Source: Pseudomonadota bacterium (GTDB taxonomy: Bacteria > Pseudomonadota > Alphaproteobacteria > Sphingomonadales > Sphingomonadaceae). Taken from it: DNA of 6,855 nucleotides. Where the stretch lies: the NCBI GenBank assembly GCA_023427285.1, contig JAEZBH010000133.1, positions 1-6,855 of the forward strand, written 5' to 3'. Below, piece by piece: positions 4,327 to 6,855 of this stretch (position 1 is its first letter; each line of letters opens with the position of its first letter). Below the pieces are notes generated by a model, which ran no database searches, was not told where the DNA came from, and saw only the letters and a list, made by a program, of their open reading frames with translations. The position numbers and the translations under genes are program-made.

Positions 4327-4536
4327 TTACCGGGCAATTCCGTCGCGTTCCTGGCGCTTGCGCTCCAGCTTGCGGGCGCGGCGGACAGCTGCAGCACGTT
4401 CGCGAGCACGCTTCTCCGACGGCTTCTCGTAGTGACGGCGAAGCTTCATTTCACGGTACACACCTTCGCGCTGCAGCTTCTTCTTGAGAGCGCGCAGGGC
4501 CTGGTCGACGTTATTGTCGCGAACGATAATCTGCAT
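4327..4536 (-). CDS. rpsU: Small ribosomal subunit protein S21
   Basis: S21 (bS21) is a small, basic 30S component near the anti-Shine-Dalgarno region that aids mRNA binding and initiation. The 69-residue product starts [20 protein letters not shown] and continues with [23 protein letters not shown]. It ends in a long Arg/Lys/Glu/Ala helix, a typical alphaproteobacterial S21. The start is fixed by the conserved N-terminus. The same frame stays open for about 160 codons upstream, but that part antisenses the COQ9 gene and is not coding. The ribosome site is weak (GGAGAGAG about ten bases before ATG). It is transcribed divergently from the COQ9 gene across a 154-bp gap. Confidence 0.96.
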   Translation of the reverse strand: MQIIVRDNNVDQALRALKKKLQREGVYREMKLRRHYEKPSEKRARERAAAVRRARKLERKRQERDGIAR

Positions 4537-4678
4537 AGAGGGCAGTCTCTCTCCAATCCGATCCTGTTCACCGGAGACATAAGCCTTCGGCGCGAGGGGC
4601 CTCCCTATCAGAACCCACAAGCGCTGTGAAGAGCGGAATCGATGCAATAATGCTTTCCGTGCTCCTGAAGTTTCGGGA

Positions 4679-4684
4679 TATAGT
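4679..4684 (+). promoter_or_regulatory. -10 element for a probably leaderless COQ9-family mRNA
   Basis: TATAGT matches the housekeeping -10 at five of six bases and ends six bases before the ATG, so transcription would begin at the start codon. The -35 is poor (TTTCC-like near 4654-4660). There is no Shine-Dalgarno between the element and the ATG. The spacing is identical to that found for rcdA. Confidence 0.5.
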
Positions 4685-4690
4685 GTCATC

Positions 4691-5368
4691 ATGACCGAAT
4701 TTACCGATGAACTGGCCATCAGCGACCTGACACTGGATGAATTGCGCCCGGTGCTGGTGGACGCGCTGCTCAACCACGTTCCCTTCGATGGCTGGACGCA
4801 GGCGGCTCTCGCCCGCGCCGCAGAAGACCTCGGAATCCCTGAAAACCGGGCGGAACTGGTGTTTCCGGGCGGGGCCGTCGATATGGTGGATGCCTTCATT
4901 GCCCGCGTGGACGCGCAGATGTCAGAGCAGCTGGCGGCGCTGGACCTGCCCTCCATGAAGATTCGCGAGCGTATCCGCACGGCCGTGCGCACGCGGCTGG
5001 AAGTTTCTGCCCCGCATCGGGAAGCCATCCGGCGGGCGATCTCGATTCTCGCCCTGCCGCAGAATGCTGCGCGCGGAACCCGAATCCTGTGGCGCTCGGT
5101 GGACGAGATGTGGCGGGCCGCCGGCGATACGGCGACCGACTATAACTATTACACAAAGCGCGCGACGCTGGCCGGGGTCTATTCCTCCACTCTTCTGGTG
5201 TGGCTGGATGACGAGAGCGAGGCGCTGAGCGAGACCTGGGGTTTCCTCGATCGGCGGATCGAGTCCGTCATGCGGTTCGAGAAGACCAAGGCGCGGGTGC
5301 AGAAAATCTCTGCCAACCGCCCGAGTCTCAGCCGCTTCCTGGGCCGTTTGCGCTACCCGGCAGCTTAA
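4691..5368 (+). CDS. COQ9 family protein (ubiquinone biosynthesis)
   Basis: COQ9 proteins have a TetR-like fold without DNA-binding function. They bind lipids and present quinone intermediates to the COQ7 hydroxylase; in bacteria the role is inferred from the mitochondrial protein. The 225 residues include an N-terminal helical region ([17 protein letters not shown], 34-50). The diagnostic COQ9 block is [37 protein letters not shown] at 140-176. A C-terminal amphipathic segment ([20 protein letters not shown], 185-204) and a basic tail end the protein; this part is membrane-binding in the human protein. No ribosome site precedes the ATG, consistent with leaderless translation. No other ubi gene is adjacent, so it appears to be its own unit. 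Confidence 0.93.
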   Translation: MTEFTDELAISDLTLDELRPVLVDALLNHVPFDGWTQAALARAAEDLGIPENRAELVFPGGAVDMVDAFIARVDAQMSEQLAALDLPSMKIRERIRTAVRTRLEVSAPHREAIRRAISILALPQNAARGTRILWRSVDEMWRAAGDTATDYNYYTKRATLAGVYSSTLLVWLDDESEALSETWGFLDRRIESVMRFEKTKARVQKISANRPSLSRFLGRLRYPAA

Positions 5369-5398
5369 TTCTTTTACCTGAACCAAGTCTGGCCCGCG

Positions 5399-5461
5399 CC
5401 CTGCAACCGGCATGAACCGTTGCAGGGTGGCGGCGTGCTGCGACTCGCCGGGACTCGACGG
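5399..5461. other. Hairpin and tandem decamer repeat between the COQ9 gene and feoA
   Basis: CCCTGCAAC (5399-5407) and GTTGCAGGG (5419-5427) form a perfect 9-bp stem with an 11-nt loop. It is extendable by a G-T and a C-G pair, but no T-run follows on either strand. It may terminate COQ9-gene transcription inefficiently. Just downstream, gactcgccgg (5442-5451) is followed directly by gactcgacgg (5452-5461), a tandem 10-bp repeat with one difference and unknown role, upstream of the feo control region. Confidence 0.4.
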
Positions 5462-5475
5462 TCTAGTTTCAATCT

Positions 5476-5494
5476 GATAGTGCTTCTCAAATGC
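5476..5494 (+). promoter_or_regulatory. Probable Fur box controlling feoAB
   Basis: The 19-mer gatagtgcttctcaaatgc matches the classical Fur consensus GATAATGATAATCATTATC at 11 of 19 positions, including GATA.TG.T and the central TCA. It lies 26 bp before the feoA ATG, in the expected promoter position. Fe(II)-Fur binding there would repress the operon when iron is sufficient. Sphingomonads may also use other iron regulators, so assignment to Fur rests on the match and the gene context. Confidence 0.5.
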
Positions 5495-5519
5495 GTATTT
5501 CGGCGGGGAAACTAATTAA

Positions 5520-5795
5520 ATGTCCGATCCGGTAACACTTGGCGCGCTTTCTCCGGGAGGGGCCGCACGTATTGTTGAGATTGGCGCGGACGCAAGCGAC
5601 TCTGATCTGAACCTGCGTTTGTACGAAATGGGTTTCGACGAAGGCGTTGAGGTGGAAATCCTGCATCATGCGCCCATCAGCGGCGATCCGATTGCGGTGC
5701 AGGTGGGCGGCATGGTTGTGGCCATCCGCCGGAGCGCGGCCGCGCTGGTGACGGTGGTGCCGGTGGCAGAGCGCGTTAAGGAGGCTGCGGAATGA
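5520..5795 (+). CDS. feoA: Ferrous iron transport protein FeoA
   Basis: FeoA is a small cytoplasmic SH3-like protein needed for FeoB function. The 91 residues show the family pattern: [17 protein letters not shown] (5-21), [19 protein letters not shown] (30-48), [27 protein letters not shown] (54-80). The ATG has a modest ribosome site (GGGGAA about nine bases upstream). The stop overlaps the feoB start as ATGA (5792-5795), so translation of the two is coupled. It is the first gene of the operon, behind the probable Fur box. Confidence 0.95.
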   Translation: MSDPVTLGALSPGGAARIVEIGADASDSDLNLRLYEMGFDEGVEVEILHHAPISGDPIAVQVGGMVVAIRRSAAALVTVVPVAERVKEAAE

Positions 5796-6855
5796 GCGTG
5801 GCCAGCCTGACAGCAACTGTTGCCGTTGTCGGAAACCCGAACGCCGGCAAGACCTCCCTGTTCAATGCCCTGACCGGTGCGCGCCAGAAGGTGGGCAACT
5901 ATCCGGGCGTCACCGTTGAGCGCAAGGCCGCCCGCCTGACGCTGAGCGATGGCCGCACCGTTGATCTGGTGGACCTGCCGGGTGCGTACAGTCTCAATCC
6001 GCGCAGTCCGGACGAGGAAGTGACCCGCCGCGTGCTGCTGGGCACGCAGGAAGGCGAGGGCCGTCCGTCCGCCATGGTGTGCGTGGTGGATGCAACCAAC
6101 CTGCGCAATCACCTGCGTTTCGCGCTTGAGCTGAAGCAGCTGGGTCTGCCGATGGTGGTGGCGCTCAACATGATCGACCTGGCGGAGCGCGACGGCATCA
6201 GGATCGATGCCGCACGGCTTCAGGAATTGCTGGGCGTTCCGGTGGTGACGACCGTTGCGGTGCGTCGTCGCGGCCTTGAGGCGCTGCTGGCCGAGCTGCC
6301 CGGCCTGATCGATGCGGCAGCGGCATCCGCCCCCGAGGCTGGCAAGGCCGACGTGCGGGCGCTGAACGCGCAGGCGCGGGCCATTGCAGGGCAGGTGCTG
6401 GTGTCTGAAGGCCAGGGCCGCAAGATCACCCGCTCTATTGATAAGGCCGTGCTGCATCCGGTGGCCGGGCCGATCATTCTGGCGACCATTCTGTTCTTCA
6501 TGTTCCAGGCGGTTTTCGCCTGGGCCGAAGCGCCGATGACGTGGATCGAGGACGGCTTTGCCGCTCTGGCCGCGTGGACCGCAAGCGTGCTGCCGGACGG
6601 GCTGCTGCTGTCGCTCATCAACGACGGCATCATCAACGGCGTCGGCAGCGTGATCGTGTTCCTGCCGCAGATCCTGATTCTGTTCTTCTTCATCATCCTG
6701 CTGGAGCAGTCGGGCTACATGACCCGCGCTGCGTTCATGATGGACCGGCTGATGGCCAAGGTCGGGCTGAACGGTCGCGCGTTCATTCCGCTGCTGTCGT
6801 CTTTCGCCTGCGCCATTCCGGGCATCATGGCGACCCGCACCATCGACAACCCGCG
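5792..6855 (+). CDS. feoB: Ferrous iron transporter FeoB, N-terminal part (3' end outside window)
   Basis: FeoB is the inner-membrane Fe(II) permease with a cytosolic GTPase domain. The first 354 residues are visible, a bit over half of a usual Gram-negative FeoB. G-protein motifs are complete: G1 GNPNAGKTS (14-22), G2 Thr41 in GVTVE, G3 DLPG (61-64), G4 NMID (126-129). A helical guanine-dissociation-inhibitor-like region follows (about 165-215). The membrane domain then begins, with hydrophobic segments near 225-245 and 285-305. The first gate motif ends the window: [16 protein letters not shown], with the conserved Cys and GxM. AAGGAGG lies eight bases before the ATG, inside feoA. No frameshift is present in the visible part. 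Confidence 0.96.
   Translation, partial: MSVASLTATVAVVGNPNAGKTSLFNALTGARQKVGNYPGVTVERKAARLTLSDGRTVDLVDLPGAYSLNPRSPDEEVTRRVLLGTQEGEGRPSAMVCVVDATNLRNHLRFALELKQLGLPMVVALNMIDLAERDGIRIDAARLQELLGVPVVTTVAVRRRGLEALLAELPGLIDAAAASAPEAGKADVRALNAQARAIAGQVLVSEGQGRKITRSIDKAVLHPVAGPIILATILFFMFQAVFAWAEAPMTWIEDGFAALAAWTASVLPDGLLLSLINDGIINGVGSVIVFLPQILILFFFIILLEQSGYMTRAAFMMDRLMAKVGLNGRAFIPLLSSFACAIPGIMATRTIDNP

Noticed and set aside
4537..5028. Long upstream extension of the rpsU frame (233 codons in all)
   Set aside because: S21 is normally about 70 residues and starts MQIIVRDNN; the extension is antisense to the COQ9-family gene.
5666..6457. 263-codon minus-strand ORF opposite feoA/feoB
   Set aside because: It overlaps complete FeoA and FeoB GTPase motifs on the + strand; its His/Gln-rich product is typical of antisense translation of GC-rich genes.

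Overview
The window looks like core chromosome of an alphaproteobacterium, most likely a member of the Sphingomonadales. It has high GC and strong G/C bias at third codon positions. It carries an RcdA/DUF1465 protein, a COQ9-family protein, a 69-residue basic S21 and a class A small heat-shock protein behind a ROSE-type leader. I see no insertion sequence, phage gene, tRNA, rRNA or CRISPR array. The genus is not readable from the sequence alone.

Layout. Positions 1-506 hold the C-terminal half of 4-hydroxyphenylpyruvate dioxygenase (+). Positions 507-814 are non-coding and rich in hairpins, with terminators for hpd (+) and for the convergent small heat-shock gene (815-1300, -). That gene has a sigma-32-like promoter and a roughly 90-nt ROSE-like RNA thermometer leader (1301-1427, -). 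Positions 1430-1880 contain no ordinary gene but are densely structured: a perfect 19-bp palindrome, an intrinsic terminator, two tiny ORFs (16 and 7 codons) with good ribosome binding sites, a 13-bp direct repeat and a long hairpin. This is the best candidate for something undescribed. rcdA follows (1919-2383, +), probably leaderless. A GtrA-family membrane protein and a 34-codon small ORF just upstream of it lie on the minus strand (2449-2998). A DUF423 membrane protein (3198-3608, +) is preceded by a 25-codon ORF that overlaps its start. A bidirectional terminator separates it from an exported FKBP-type peptidyl-prolyl isomerase (3678-4229, -). Next come rpsU (4327-4536, -), a probably leaderless COQ9-family gene (4691-5368, +), and the ferrous iron uptake operon feoA-feoB (5520 to the window end, +) behind a probable Fur box. 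feoB is cut by the window edge.

How they fit together. Most of these are independent housekeeping genes: tyrosine catabolism, heat-shock chaperoning, CtrA proteolysis, envelope protein folding, translation, ubiquinone synthesis and Fe(II) uptake. The regulatory parts stand out more than the proteins: an RNA thermometer, a likely Fur-controlled feo operon, two likely leaderless promoters, and the 1527-1880 region, where one hexamer and its complement recur so that several RNA pairings would exclude each other.
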